Assembly (NCBI RefSeq): GCF_902497895.1
Contig: NZ_CABVHQ010000008.1
Coordinates: 1-64,000 of the forward strand
Direction: 5' to 3'
Origin: Pseudomonas fluorescens
GTDB lineage: Bacteria > Pseudomonadota > Gammaproteobacteria > Pseudomonadales > Pseudomonadaceae
DNA: 64,000 nt
The notes beneath the pieces were generated by a model that had not been told where the DNA came from, ran no database searches, and saw only the letters and a list, made by a program, of their open reading frames with translations. This document shows, piece after piece, positions 9,131-17,675 of this stretch (the first letter of the stretch is position 1; each line of letters opens with the position of its first letter). The position numbers and the translations under genes were made by a program.

Positions 9131-10222
9131 TTGACGATAAGCAATGAGTGCAGCGATGCGATTGAAGCGCATCGGACCCTGAAAGACGGCTTTGCGCCGG
9201 ACACTCCAAACCGTGGTTCATCGATCATTGGGGCCTATGCAATTGCGATTGCTGAAGCGCTAGAAAATCAAGGTGCTTGCGCGGATCAAGTGTTTCTCTC
9301 CTGCGGGGTGATGTTGCCTGCAACCACCGATCCGATGCTGCGCATCGATAATCAAACGATCGCAAAGCTGTATGTCGCGGCCGTGCAGGCCACAAAAGAT
9401 CCGTGTTTCGGCCTGCGAGCCGGGGAAACCTTACGTCCCGCCAATCTCCATGCGATGGGCTTTGCTCTGCTGGCCAGCATTTCGATACGGGACTTCGCGC
9501 AGCGGTTGAGTTCGCTCTACCGGATCATTTCGCAGAATGCCAGCATCCGCGTAGAAGAACGAAACAACACCTTCCTGCTCATTACTTCAAGCGTACCGGG
9601 TGCGCAGGTGTGCCATGAAACACACGACGCCTACATATCCTTGATCTTTACCCTTCTGCGGACCATTTCCGGCAATCGGTTCCGGTTAAGGAAACTTGAG
9701 TTGATTCGACCTGCTTCTGAAAGCATGGCACAGGTCTTTTCCGAGTACTTCCAATGCGATGTCGAATTTGGCCGCCCGGAGATCGTGATGGCAATGGATC
9801 TCGAGCGGGTGGACAAGAGGCTTCCGGGTGCCAACGAGGAGCTTGCATTGAGCCATGACCGCACGGTGATGGAGTACCTTCAGCGAATTGAGCGAGGGGA
9901 CATCGTCAATCGCGTCCGGGCAATTGTCAGTAGCGAGTTATCCTCGCGTACGCTGAACAAGGATCGAGTGGCTGAGCGGCTGCACATCAGTACCCGCGGC
10001 TTGCAATTGAAGCTCGCTGCCAGGGATACCAGTTTTCAGGAAATCCTCGACCATACACGGCGTACCCATGCTCTGGCATTCATGTCGCGCAGCTCGGTTT
10101 CGGTGACTGAGGCAGCCTTTTCGCTGGGCTTTTCCGAAGTCAGCAATTTTACCCGTGCATTCAAGCGATGGACCGGCATGGCACCGAGTCAATATCGCCA
10201 GAGCCTTGGGCTGGAGCGCTGA
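9131..10222 (+). CDS. AraC-family transcriptional regulator
   Basis: This AraC protein has the same architecture as its divergent neighbour: an effector-binding N-terminal half (LGLRAGETL-like region, here FGLRAGETLRPANLHAMG) and a C-terminal double HTH ending AFSLGFSEVSNFTRAFKRW. No in-frame ATG has a ribosome site. I selected TTG at 9131, nine bases after AGAGG, which gives 363 residues; the open frame extends back to a TTG at 9044, so the start is uncertain. It is transcribed away from the catabolic genes on its left and ends just before a block of REP-type repeats. Confidence 0.85.
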   Translation: MTISNECSDAIEAHRTLKDGFAPDTPNRGSSIIGAYAIAIAEALENQGACADQVFLSCGVMLPATTDPMLRIDNQTIAKLYVAAVQATKDPCFGLRAGETLRPANLHAMGFALLASISIRDFAQRLSSLYRIISQNASIRVEERNNTFLLITSSVPGAQVCHETHDAYISLIFTLLRTISGNRFRLRKLELIRPASESMAQVFSEYFQCDVEFGRPEIVMAMDLERVDKRLPGANEELALSHDRTVMEYLQRIERGDIVNRVRAIVSSELSSRTLNKDRVAERLHISTRGLQLKLAARDTSFQEILDHTRRTHALAFMSRSSVSVTEAAFSLGFSEVSNFTRAFKRWTGMAPSQYRQSLGLER

Positions 10223-10235
10223 TTGGCGATTCATC

Positions 10236-10518
10236 TGCGTAGCAGCTGCCGAGCCTGCGAGGCTGCGTTCGAGCCGGGGTCGCGCTCGACCGAAGTCCTC
10301 GCAAAGCCTGCGTCCGCGGTTTACTTGAAAGAACCCGTTGCCTGATTTCACGACTGCGTAGCAGCTGCCGAGCCTGCGAGGCTGCGTTCGAGCCGGGGTC
10401 GCGCTCGACCGAAGTCCTCGCAAAGCCTGCGTACGCGGTTTACCTGAAAGAACCCATTGCCTGATTTAACGACCGCTTCGCGGTCGAACGCAGCCTCGCA
10501 GGCTCGGCAGCTGCTACG
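10236..10518. repeat. REP-type block: 119-bp tandem duplication plus inverted arm
   Basis: Two head-to-tail copies of a 119-base unit (10236-10354 and 10355-10473) begin TGCGTAGCAGCTGCCGAGCC and differ at only a few bases (for example C versus A in CGTCCGCGG/CGTACGCGG). An inverted arm follows, ending GGCTCGGCAGCTGCTACG at 10518. The arms pair with each other, so the block can form alternative hairpins between two genes. It belongs to the same family as the repeats at 1-491, 15989 and 26347. Confidence 0.85.
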
Positions 10519-10549
10519 ATACCGCTACCGCTACCTACGCTCCTGGTTT

Positions 10550-10807
10550 TCAGGGGCGTACCTTCGCCTGCATCAAGGGTTTGCAGTGAAGAATACCGAA
10601 GAGCAGGGTCAGGACGAGGCTCGTTCCCAGCGATCCTGGGTAGCGCTTGACGTACTTGAACATGGCTATTGCCTCAAGCACATGGGCGGCCAGCAGTACG
10701 GCTGCAATCGTTTTCCAGAATGACCACGCATCGGGCAGCAAGCCCGCAGTGCTTGCGGCGCCGAGGACATAGACGCCGAGGCACAAGAATTTCAGTAATG
10801 CTGTCAA
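10550..10807 (-). CDS. Small integral membrane protein (DUF1145-like)
   Basis: An 85-residue protein with about three hydrophobic segments: LLKFLCLGVYVLGAASTAGL, an AAVLLAAHVLEAIAMF helix, and LVLTLLFGILH near the C-terminus. The overall shape, with the closing GILHCKPLM, resembles the DUF1145 family of small inner-membrane proteins, though I identify it from memory only. The start is TTG at 10807 with AAGGGG eight bases upstream. It lies 87 bases downstream of the thiolase on the same strand and may be co-transcribed with it. No function can be assigned. Confidence 0.65.
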   Translation of the reverse strand: MTALLKFLCLGVYVLGAASTAGLLPDAWSFWKTIAAVLLAAHVLEAIAMFKYVKRYPGSLGTSLVLTLLFGILHCKPLMQAKVRP

Positions 10808-10894
10808 AGTGAGTTCCCCTTATTGCTCGTGGCCCGACCGGGCGGCAGACGCGCGACCTTCATTGCGCGCGTATCTGCGACTCAGTCAGGGGCT

Positions 10895-12082
10895 TCAGTA
10901 TTTCTTCAGAATGTGCACGAATCCCGCGCTGCCCAGTCCGCCGTTGTGCTGCAACGCGACCCTTGCACCAGGAACCTGCCGTGACCCAGCCTGGCCGCGT
11001 AGTTGCCAGGTAAGTTCCGTCAGCTGAGCCAACCCCGTCGCACCCAGCGGATGCCCCTTCGCCAACAGGCCGCCCGACGGGTTGATCACCCATTGGCCGC
11101 CATAGGTGCCGCGACCAGACGCGACAAAATCGTTCAACTCTTCCTGCTGGCACAGCCCCAGCGCGACGTAGGTGGCCAATTCGTTACTGGCAAAGCAGTC
11201 GTGCAGCTCGATGACGTCGACATCCGTCGGACCAATGCCGGCATCTTCATAGGCTTTGTTGGCCGCATTGCGGCTCAGTGCCTGAAACATGACATCCATG
11301 ACGCTGCCTTCGAAAAAGCTCCGCTGGTCACTGCTCCAGCCCTGGCCGGCGAGGCGAACGTCGGCGCGGATGCCATGAGCGCGGGCAAATTCCGCTGTGC
11401 AGACAATCACCGCGGCGGCGCCACAGCTCGGTGGGCAGGCGAAATTTTTCCGCAGTCCGCGAAAGATAGGTTTCGTCGCGAGGATTTCTTCGACCGTCAA
11501 CGGCGTACGAAAGATGGCGTTCTCGTTGTTGGCGGCGTGCTTGCGCGAGTTGACGCACACCGCGGCCAAAGTCTCCTCGGTCACGCCCATCTCCAGCATG
11601 GCGTCGACCTGGGCCCCGAACATGCGGACTGCCGGCGGTGTATCGCGCTCCTCAAAGCTCAGGTTCATGATTCTGGCGATAGTTTCCGAGTGCCGCGCGA
11701 GTGGGCTGACCTTTTCAGGAAAGACCATATCGATCGCGCCTGCGGGCATCTGTTCGAATCCAAGCGCCAGTGCGCATTCGACTTGCTGCCCCCGGACGGC
11801 CTGGACCGCCAGGGCAAAAGCCGAGGAGCCACTGGCGCAATTGTTATTGACGTTGAAAATCGGGATGCCGCTGATATCCACCCGATAGAGCGCTGCCTGC
11901 CCTGCGCAGCTGTCCCCGTAGACATAGCCACAGAAGGCCTGCTCGATCAGCGCGTAGTCGATCCCGGCATCCTTGAGTGCCGCCCGCGCGGCTTGTTCTC
12001 CCATGACATCGTAGCTTTGCGATTGACCCGGCTTGCGGAAGGGCACCATGCCCACTCCGGCGATAACAATATCGGTACTCAT
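10895..12082 (-). CDS. SCP-x-type thiolase / lipid-transfer thiolase (first of two)
   Basis: A thiolase-superfamily protein of 395 residues resembling the SCP-x subfamily that cleaves 3-oxoacyl-CoAs of branched or sterol-like chains. The nucleophile region NNNCASGSSAFALAVQAV near residue 85 holds the active cysteine. The second catalytic region ELHDCFASNEL and the C-terminal HPLGATGLAQLTEL (catalytic His) are present. ATG at 12082 follows AGGGGAG, a strong site; the longer frame to 12151 lacks one. It is divergent from the SDR at 12408 across a 325-base spacer. It has a different sequence from the thiolase at 18802, so they are probably not redundant. Confidence 0.9.
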   Translation of the reverse strand: MSTDIVIAGVGMVPFRKPGQSQSYDVMGEQAARAALKDAGIDYALIEQAFCGYVYGDSCAGQAALYRVDISGIPIFNVNNNCASGSSAFALAVQAVRGQQVECALALGFEQMPAGAIDMVFPEKVSPLARHSETIARIMNLSFEERDTPPAVRMFGAQVDAMLEMGVTEETLAAVCVNSRKHAANNENAIFRTPLTVEEILATKPIFRGLRKNFACPPSCGAAAVIVCTAEFARAHGIRADVRLAGQGWSSDQRSFFEGSVMDVMFQALSRNAANKAYEDAGIGPTDVDVIELHDCFASNELATYVALGLCQQEELNDFVASGRGTYGGQWVINPSGGLLAKGHPLGATGLAQLTELTWQLRGQAGSRQVPGARVALQHNGGLGSAGFVHILKKY

Positions 12083-12407
12083 AGCGACTCCCCTGCCAAC
12101 AGGCTGGCAAGTATCCACAATGCCCAGGGTTTTTGATTGCAAGGGGAGCAACCTGATAACAAGTCAGGCACGCAGGGACAAATCCGCCTTGTTCAGGCGG
12201 CGCCAAGGCGTTCTGTATTCACTGCGAAGTTGCCAGCTCAACTGGATTGGGGGCGGGCGAGCACAGCAAAGCAAAGGGGGCAATGCTGCTGCTCCATCTT
12301 GTGCCAGGGACAAGACTTCTGCCTGCAAGGACAAGCCCATGGGCGGGCGGCGGGATAGGTTGACGGTGAACGAGAAAGCCCATTTGGCATGAGTGAGGAG
12401 AGTTACC
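12083..12407. other. Divergent intergenic region between thiolase and SDR
   Basis: A 325-base spacer between two divergently transcribed catabolic genes. No gene of its own is credible: the short open frames here run into the flanking genes. It should contain both promoters, but I cannot point to convincing -35/-10 pairs. The ribosome site of the SDR (AGGAGA) lies at its right edge. Confidence 0.5.
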
Positions 12408-13166
12408 GTGGATTTTACTGGAAAGGTTGTCATCGTTACGGGCGCTGCCAACGGCATTGGTCGTGCCAGCGCAGTCCAGTTTGCCCGCCTGGGTGCGAAC
12501 CTGGTGCTGGCGGACGTCGATGAACAAGGGTTGCAGGAGACCCTGGAAGTGATTGGCGACAACGCGATCGTTGTTCCCACCAATGTCGCGGATGAAGCAG
12601 CCTGTCAGGCGATGGTGGACAGTGCAATCAGAACGTTCGGACGGGTTGACGTGCTGTTCAGCAATGCCGGCATCTGCGGGGTTCGCGGACGGACGGCCGA
12701 CGTGTCCGTGGTCGAGTGGCGCCGTGTCATCGACATCAATCTGAACGGTGTGTTCTTCTGCGCCCGGGCAGCGATTCCGGCCATGCTGGCCAACGGCGGT
12801 GGGGTCATCATCAATACGGCTTCGGTGGATGGCCTGGTGGGCATGGCGACACTGCCGCACTACACGGCCGCCAAGCATGGCGTCATCGGGCTGACCAAGG
12901 CCTGCGCACTGGAACATGGACGGCAGAACATTCGCAGCGTCGCCATCGCCCCCGGTTATATCCGCACAGCCATGACCGAGGATAACCTCAGCAAGAACGA
13001 GCAGGTCATGTTAGAGGCCATGGTTCCGCAAGGAGGCCGTGCGGGTTCCCCGGAGGATGTCGCCAACCTGGTGACATGGCTGGCCTCGGACAAGGCCGCC
13101 TATATCAATGGTTCGTGCCATACCGTGGACGGAGGGCTGACCGCAGGCTTTGCGCTGCCGGATTGA
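12408..13166 (+). CDS. SDR-family oxidoreductase
   Basis: A 252-residue classical SDR, dehydrogenating a hydroxy group with NAD(P). It has TGAANGIG (cofactor loop) near residue 12, an acidic residue after the second strand (LADVD) that favours NAD, NAG around residue 88, and the catalytic S plus YTAAK. The C-terminus carries the usual VDGGLT motif. I chose GTG at 12408, seven bases after AGGAGA, rather than the GTG at 12393. It stands alone on the plus strand between a divergent thiolase and the MalT-like regulator 82 bases downstream, so it may share a promoter with that regulator. Confidence 0.92.
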   Translation: MDFTGKVVIVTGAANGIGRASAVQFARLGANLVLADVDEQGLQETLEVIGDNAIVVPTNVADEAACQAMVDSAIRTFGRVDVLFSNAGICGVRGRTADVSVVEWRRVIDINLNGVFFCARAAIPAMLANGGGVIINTASVDGLVGMATLPHYTAAKHGVIGLTKACALEHGRQNIRSVAIAPGYIRTAMTEDNLSKNEQVMLEAMVPQGGRAGSPEDVANLVTWLASDKAAYINGSCHTVDGGLTAGFALPD

Positions 13167-13248
13167 GTTCGAAGGAGAGAAAATCAAGCTGCGCAAGCCG
13201 TTCCGGGGCTATTGTCTATTTGCGGGACTGTAGAGAGGCATCGCCAAC

Positions 13249-15918
13249 GTGGATCGCATAGAGCCTGAACTGGTGCTCAAGACAACCCCTCCGCGCAGCC
13301 AGAGGGGAGCACAGTTGCGCAATCGACTGAGCATTGATGCCCCCGAGCTGGCGGACAAGGTGGCGATCAGCGTGCAGGGCCCGGCCGGCTTCGGCAAGAC
13401 GATGCTGCTGGCGCAATGGCGCCGGGAGTTTTTGTCCCGCGGGGCAGTGGCTGCATGGCTGACCCTGGATGCGCGTGACGATGTCAGCCGTTTTGTCCAG
13501 GGGCTGGCGGCGGCCATGGCCCTGGGGAGTGGCCGGCAGTCCTTTGCGAGCGCCAGCGAAGGCATACCCGGCAATGGCCGCGACGAACTGGAAGGGCTGA
13601 CCGACTGGCTGGCGCAAGTGACCGACCTTGGCGGCGAGGTGGTGCTGATCCTCGACGAGGCGGACGCGTTGCCCGAGCCCACCCTGCGCCATGGTCTGAC
13701 TTACCTGCTGCACAATGCCCCGGCCAACCTGCGTATCCTCATGTCCTCGCGTCGGCGCTTGAGCCTGAATACCGCGGACCTCCTGGCCAGCGGGCGCTAT
13801 GTGCGGATCGCGGTGGATGCCTTGCGATTCCGCGCCGAGGAGACCGTTGCGCTGCTCAGCAGCCGCTTCGGCGCGCGCATCGACGCCGATCTCTGCCTGC
13901 GCCTGCATGAAATCACCGAAGGTTGGCCGCTCGGGTTGCAACTAGCGATTGCGGCGATCGAGAAGAGTGCTCATTTGGTGACCGCCGTCGAGGAACTCTC
14001 GGGTTGTTCCGGTGATATCCAAGTTTATTTCGTCGATAAACTGGTCACCCGTCTATCTGCAGAGCAAGTCGATTTCGTTACCTGCATCTCCCTGCTGGAA
14101 ATGATTAATCCCTCATTCTGTGCCGCTCTTACCGGCAATGAACGGGCAGGCGAACTACTGCATGGGTTGTGCGCCTCGACGCCGATCTTCGCCGAGGGGG
14201 TCGACAGCGAATGGGTGCGCATCCATCCCCTGGCCAGGGAATTTCTGCAGAGCCGTTTTCGCGACCTCCCGCAGGCGCAACGCCAGGCCCTCCATGAGCG
14301 GGCAGCGAGCTGGCTGGAAGCCCATGGCTTTTTCGAGGAGGCGGCGCGTCAATTCCTGCTGGCCGGGCAAGCCACCCAAGGCTACCTGATGATCGAACAA
14401 TGTCTCTACGAGATCATGCTGCGTGGTCAATTCAGCCGGGTGCTGGAATGGATCGAAGAGTTGCCTTCCAGGGAAGTGGAGTCCCGTCCGCGTCTGTGCC
14501 TGGCGGCGGCCTGGGCCTTGGCGATGGGCGAGCGGCATGTGGAGGCGGCCAGGTTGATCGCCTGCATCGAACAGGACCCGGCTGCGGATGAGGAAACACG
14601 CTGCGAAGCGGCGGCGATAGCGGCCGCCGCAGCCTACTTTGCCGACCAGCCAGACGAGTCAATGGCACTGCTGGCCCCCTGGATGGACAAATTGTCTTCC
14701 GGTTCGATCAAGCTGCAAGCCATCGTCGCCAACCTGGTCGCCCGCATAACGCTGTTCCAGGGGCAACCAGAAAAAGCCCGGCGCATCTTTCAGCGCGCGC
14801 CGCACTATATATGGACTCGGGGGCTCGATGGAATCCGCGGGTATGGTGAGTGGGTCGTGGGCATGACCTACTTGTCCGAAGGGCGTATGCCACCGGCCGA
14901 GGCCGCTTTACGCAAGAGCTTGCTGCATGCCGAGCAGGACATCGGTCGGCGCAGTCCGGTGGCGGTGATGCTGGCCTGTGGTCTGGCCGCTGTGCTTCTC
15001 GAATGCAATAAGGTACAGGAGGCGACGACGGTGCTCGCCAATCGGCTGGATGTCGTCGAGCGCCTGGCGTCACCGGATGCGATTGTGATGGGCTTTCTAA
15101 CTGCCTCACGTCTGGCTGTGCTGCAGGGGCAGACCCATCGTGGCTACGACTTGCTGGCGGCGTTGTTCGCCCTCGGCGAGGAGCGTGGCATCGCGCGTTT
15201 CTGCATGGAGGCCCTGGGTGAACAGATCCGCCTGCATGCGCTGCATGGCCGGGGCGATACTTGCCAGGCACTCTGGCGCCGGCTGGATGAGCTGATGCCA
15301 GACGTCGCTCGCCAGCAGCGCGGTCTGCTGGGACAGGAACTGGCCCTGTCGGCCGGGCTGAGCAACGCCTACGTCTACCTGGTCCAGCGCGACTGGCAGG
15401 CCATGCTCAGCGTGCTCGCCGTGGCTAACGAGATTGCCGAGCGTCTCCAGCGTGGCCGTGAGATCGTCCAGGTCAAGTTGCTCAAGGCATTGGCGCTCAA
15501 GGATTCGGGAGGGGACGGCCTGTCCTGCTTGCTCGAAGCGATCAGCCTGGCCGATACATACGGTCTGCAGCGCATCCTCCTGGACACCCATCCTGATCTC
15601 GTCACGTGGGCGCAGGAAGTCCGCCACAAGAATGCCCGGCCGCACACGCAGGCACCGAGCCCGTCCGCCCCGGTGCCACGACCTGAACCCGTGACAACGG
15701 GCGTTTCACCCAGCCGACTGCTGACGCCCAAAGAGCGCGAGGTATTGCAGTTGCTGGCACGCAACCTGACGAACAAACAGATAGCCCTGGCCCTGAATGT
15801 CGGCGATGAAACCGTGAAGTGGCATCTGAAAAACCTCTACGGAAAATTTCATGCAGGCACCCGCAGGCATGTCGTGGACCGCGCCTACATGCTGGGCATC
15901 CTCGAGGCGTCTGGTTGA
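13249..15918 (+). CDS. MalT/AlkS-type LuxR-family transcriptional activator
   Basis: A large 889-residue regulator of the STAND ATPase class. Walker A is GPAGFGKTMLLAQW near residue 44 and Walker B is VVLILDEADAL near 130. A winged-helix and TPR-like helical middle follow. A C-terminal LuxR HTH (LTPKEREVLQLLARNLTNKQ, then VGDETVKWHLKNLYGKF) spans about residues 825-880. Such proteins (MalT, AlkS) bind ATP and a small inducer, oligomerise and activate sigma-70 promoters. The start is GTG at 13249 with GAGAGG upstream. Because AlkS controls alkane oxidation, this one is a plausible activator of the surrounding lipid genes. That is inference from family and position. Confidence 0.9.
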   Translation: MDRIEPELVLKTTPPRSQRGAQLRNRLSIDAPELADKVAISVQGPAGFGKTMLLAQWRREFLSRGAVAAWLTLDARDDVSRFVQGLAAAMALGSGRQSFASASEGIPGNGRDELEGLTDWLAQVTDLGGEVVLILDEADALPEPTLRHGLTYLLHNAPANLRILMSSRRRLSLNTADLLASGRYVRIAVDALRFRAEETVALLSSRFGARIDADLCLRLHEITEGWPLGLQLAIAAIEKSAHLVTAVEELSGCSGDIQVYFVDKLVTRLSAEQVDFVTCISLLEMINPSFCAALTGNERAGELLHGLCASTPIFAEGVDSEWVRIHPLAREFLQSRFRDLPQAQRQALHERAASWLEAHGFFEEAARQFLLAGQATQGYLMIEQCLYEIMLRGQFSRVLEWIEELPSREVESRPRLCLAAAWALAMGERHVEAARLIACIEQDPAADEETRCEAAAIAAAAAYFADQPDESMALLAPWMDKLSSGSIKLQAIVANLVARITLFQGQPEKARRIFQRAPHYIWTRGLDGIRGYGEWVVGMTYLSEGRMPPAEAALRKSLLHAEQDIGRRSPVAVMLACGLAAVLLECNKVQEATTVLANRLDVVERLASPDAIVMGFLTASRLAVLQGQTHRGYDLLAALFALGEERGIARFCMEALGEQIRLHALHGRGDTCQALWRRLDELMPDVARQQRGLLGQELALSAGLSNAYVYLVQRDWQAMLSVLAVANEIAERLQRGREIVQVKLLKALALKDSGGDGLSCLLEAISLADTYGLQRILLDTHPDLVTWAQEVRHKNARPHTQAPSPSAPVPRPEPVTTGVSPSRLLTPKEREVLQLLARNLTNKQIALALNVGDETVKWHLKNLYGKFHAGTRRHVVDRAYMLGILEASG

Positions 15919-15988
15919 GCGATGCCAGCTCGGGTTACCAGAGCTAGTCCTGAACTCCTGCCCATGGGGCATAGGTATCTACACATCT

Positions 15989-16136
15989 CGTAGCAGCTGC
16001 CGAGCCTGCGAGGCTGCGTTCGACCGCGGAGCGGTCGTTAAATCAGGTAACGGGTTCTTTCAAGTAAACCGTGTACTCAGGATTTGCGAGGACTTCGTCC
16101 TCGGACGCAGCCTCGCAGGGCTCGGCAGCTGCTACG
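15989..16136. repeat. REP-type inverted pair (BIME-like)
   Basis: It begins GTAGCAGCTGCCGAGCC and ends with the inverted arm CTCGGCAGCTGCTACGG, enclosing a shared core (a ...GGGTTCTTTCAAGTAAACCG... segment) also seen at 10236-10473 and 26347-26492. It lies downstream of the regulator gene and at the 3' side of the minus-strand saccharopine-dehydrogenase-like gene, so it may serve as a transcript-end hairpin for both. Confidence 0.8.
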
Positions 16137-16274
16137 GCATTGGAGCGGGCGAGGAAAAGTAGTGGGCTTGCGGCAGCGGGGCGTTTTAGCCTGGCAGGAG
16201 CACGTGGGCGCGCATGCGCGCGCCGCCGTGTCGAGGACAGTGTGTCGTTGCGCGAGGGGCTCCTGCACCGCTGA

Positions 16275-17408
16275 TCAGAGCTTGGTGACCGTGGCACGAG
16301 CCAGGCCGCGCTCTTCACAGAAGCCCAGCAGGTAGCGGTGACCGAATGCCTTGGAAGCGGAAGCGAAGCCGACCTTGGCGGTGTCGCCGTCGAGCAGCTT
16401 GATCACCCCGGCCACTTGCAGTGCACCGGTGGCAATGTAGGCGGTGGTGCCAAAGACCTCGGCGCGCACGGCCGAGAGCTGCCCGCGACCGATCGCGGTG
16501 TCGACCGTACGCATCAAGGTCGTGCGCTCGCGTGGCGGCATCGCCGGGGTCGTCGCCTGGACGATGTCCTTGAGTACCTGGTCCTGGGTTTCGGGCGGGA
16601 GATGCTTGTATTCGGCTTGCCATTTCTGGTTGAGCGAATGCACCATTTTCATCGCGTCGTTGTCGTAGAAACCGACGCACGAGACGCAGGACCGTACGCG
16701 CGGATCATTCTCGAAATACACCGGCAGCGAGGTGCCGCCCCACGGCAAGGCGAATACCGGCTGGATGAAGTGGGGCGAAGGGATCATGAACGAGGCATCG
16801 ACCGGGTGTGGCACCAGTTTCTTGTCCCACAGGTAGCAATGCTCGGCGCGGTACATCTCGAAGATCGAGGCGGTGGAGCCCACGGTCACACCGGCGCCGA
16901 TGCCGCGCTGGCCGCGGCATAGCGCCGAGGTTTCCAGTGAGTCGATTCCGGGGTGTTCGAGCGCCAGTTCGGCGGCGATCTCGGAGAAGGTATTCATGTA
17001 GGCCAGCGATGGCGAGACCAGCAGGCCGGCTTGAGCGTAGAGCTCGCCAAACCGGTCGCGGACATTGCGCACGTAGGACTGTTCGCCGGTGGTGTCCAGG
17101 TGATGGCAGCCGGCCTTGAGCGCGGCTTCGACAGCGATGAGACCGAACTTGGCGAACGGCCCGACGGTGTTGCAAACGACCTTGGCACCCCTGAATGCCT
17201 GGGTCAGCGATTCGACTGTGTGGTCGGCCTCGATGATTTCGTAGGTGGCCGATTCCAGTCGCATCACCCGCTGCGCCATCATTTCACGTACGCGCCCGGC
17301 ATTGCGCGCCACAGCGGTAAACGGAATGTTCTGATCGATCAGCCAATCCATGGTCAGCATGCCGGTGTAACCACTGGCGCCATAGACAACGACGGGATAC
17401 TTAGCCAT
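16275..17408 (-). CDS. Saccharopine-dehydrogenase-like NAD(P)-binding protein, copy A
   Basis: A 377-residue protein. Its N-terminus, MAKYPVVVYGASGYTGMLT, is the Rossmann motif (GASGYTG) of the saccharopine dehydrogenase NADP-binding superfamily, which also contains trans-acting enoyl reductases. The remainder matches its paralogue at 24175-25308 almost residue for residue. True saccharopine dehydrogenase function is unlikely in this lipid context; a reductase acting on acyl or isoprenoid-like substrates is more plausible, but unproven. The 20 or so bases upstream of its ATG are the same as upstream of copy B. It is the distal gene of a minus-strand run starting at 25308, separated from the enoyl-CoA hydratase by 267 bases. 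Confidence 0.85.
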   Translation of the reverse strand: MAKYPVVVYGASGYTGMLTMDWLIDQNIPFTAVARNAGRVREMMAQRVMRLESATYEIIEADHTVESLTQAFRGAKVVCNTVGPFAKFGLIAVEAALKAGCHHLDTTGEQSYVRNVRDRFGELYAQAGLLVSPSLAYMNTFSEIAAELALEHPGIDSLETSALCRGQRGIGAGVTVGSTASIFEMYRAEHCYLWDKKLVPHPVDASFMIPSPHFIQPVFALPWGGTSLPVYFENDPRVRSCVSCVGFYDNDAMKMVHSLNQKWQAEYKHLPPETQDQVLKDIVQATTPAMPPRERTTLMRTVDTAIGRGQLSAVRAEVFGTTAYIATGALQVAGVIKLLDGDTAKVGFASASKAFGHRYLLGFCEERGLARATVTKL

Positions 17409-17583
17409 TTTCGTTTGTTCTCTTGATGTTGTTGTTGGGTATGCGAGACAGACGCGGTAATGCCCTGGTCAGCGCAGAGAAGTAGCGTTGTTCAAAATAG
17501 TGAGTTCGAACCCCTTGACGACCCCCCGCACCGGGGGGCATTGAAATGTCTGGATAATTCCGGGCACACCCATAGGACTGGAC

Positions 17584-17655
17584 CTACCGCCCGGCAATGA
17601 GATGTCGAGAACTGATGCCGGAGCCGGCACCGGTGATGAGTAGCCCCCCCGTCCA
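17584..17655 (-). pseudogene. Possible SDR gene relic (cofactor motif only)
   Basis: Between the enoyl-CoA hydratase and copy A of the saccharopine-dehydrogenase-like gene, the minus strand reads GGLLITGAGSGISSRHLIAG and then stops. LITGAGSGI is the cofactor loop of SDR enzymes; the last glycine is replaced by Ser and nothing else of the fold remains. This may be a decayed SDR gene, but about 13 matching residues could also be chance. Confidence 0.3.
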
Positions 17656-17675
17656 CGAGGGGGACGAGAGCAGTT

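Noticed and set aside
17522..17538. C-run/G-run palindrome CCCCCCGCACCGGGGGG
   Set aside because: It could be a GC hairpin or G-quadruplex-like motif, but no T tract or gene logic supports a role; similar C...G runs at 17644 and 26767 look like base-composition effects.
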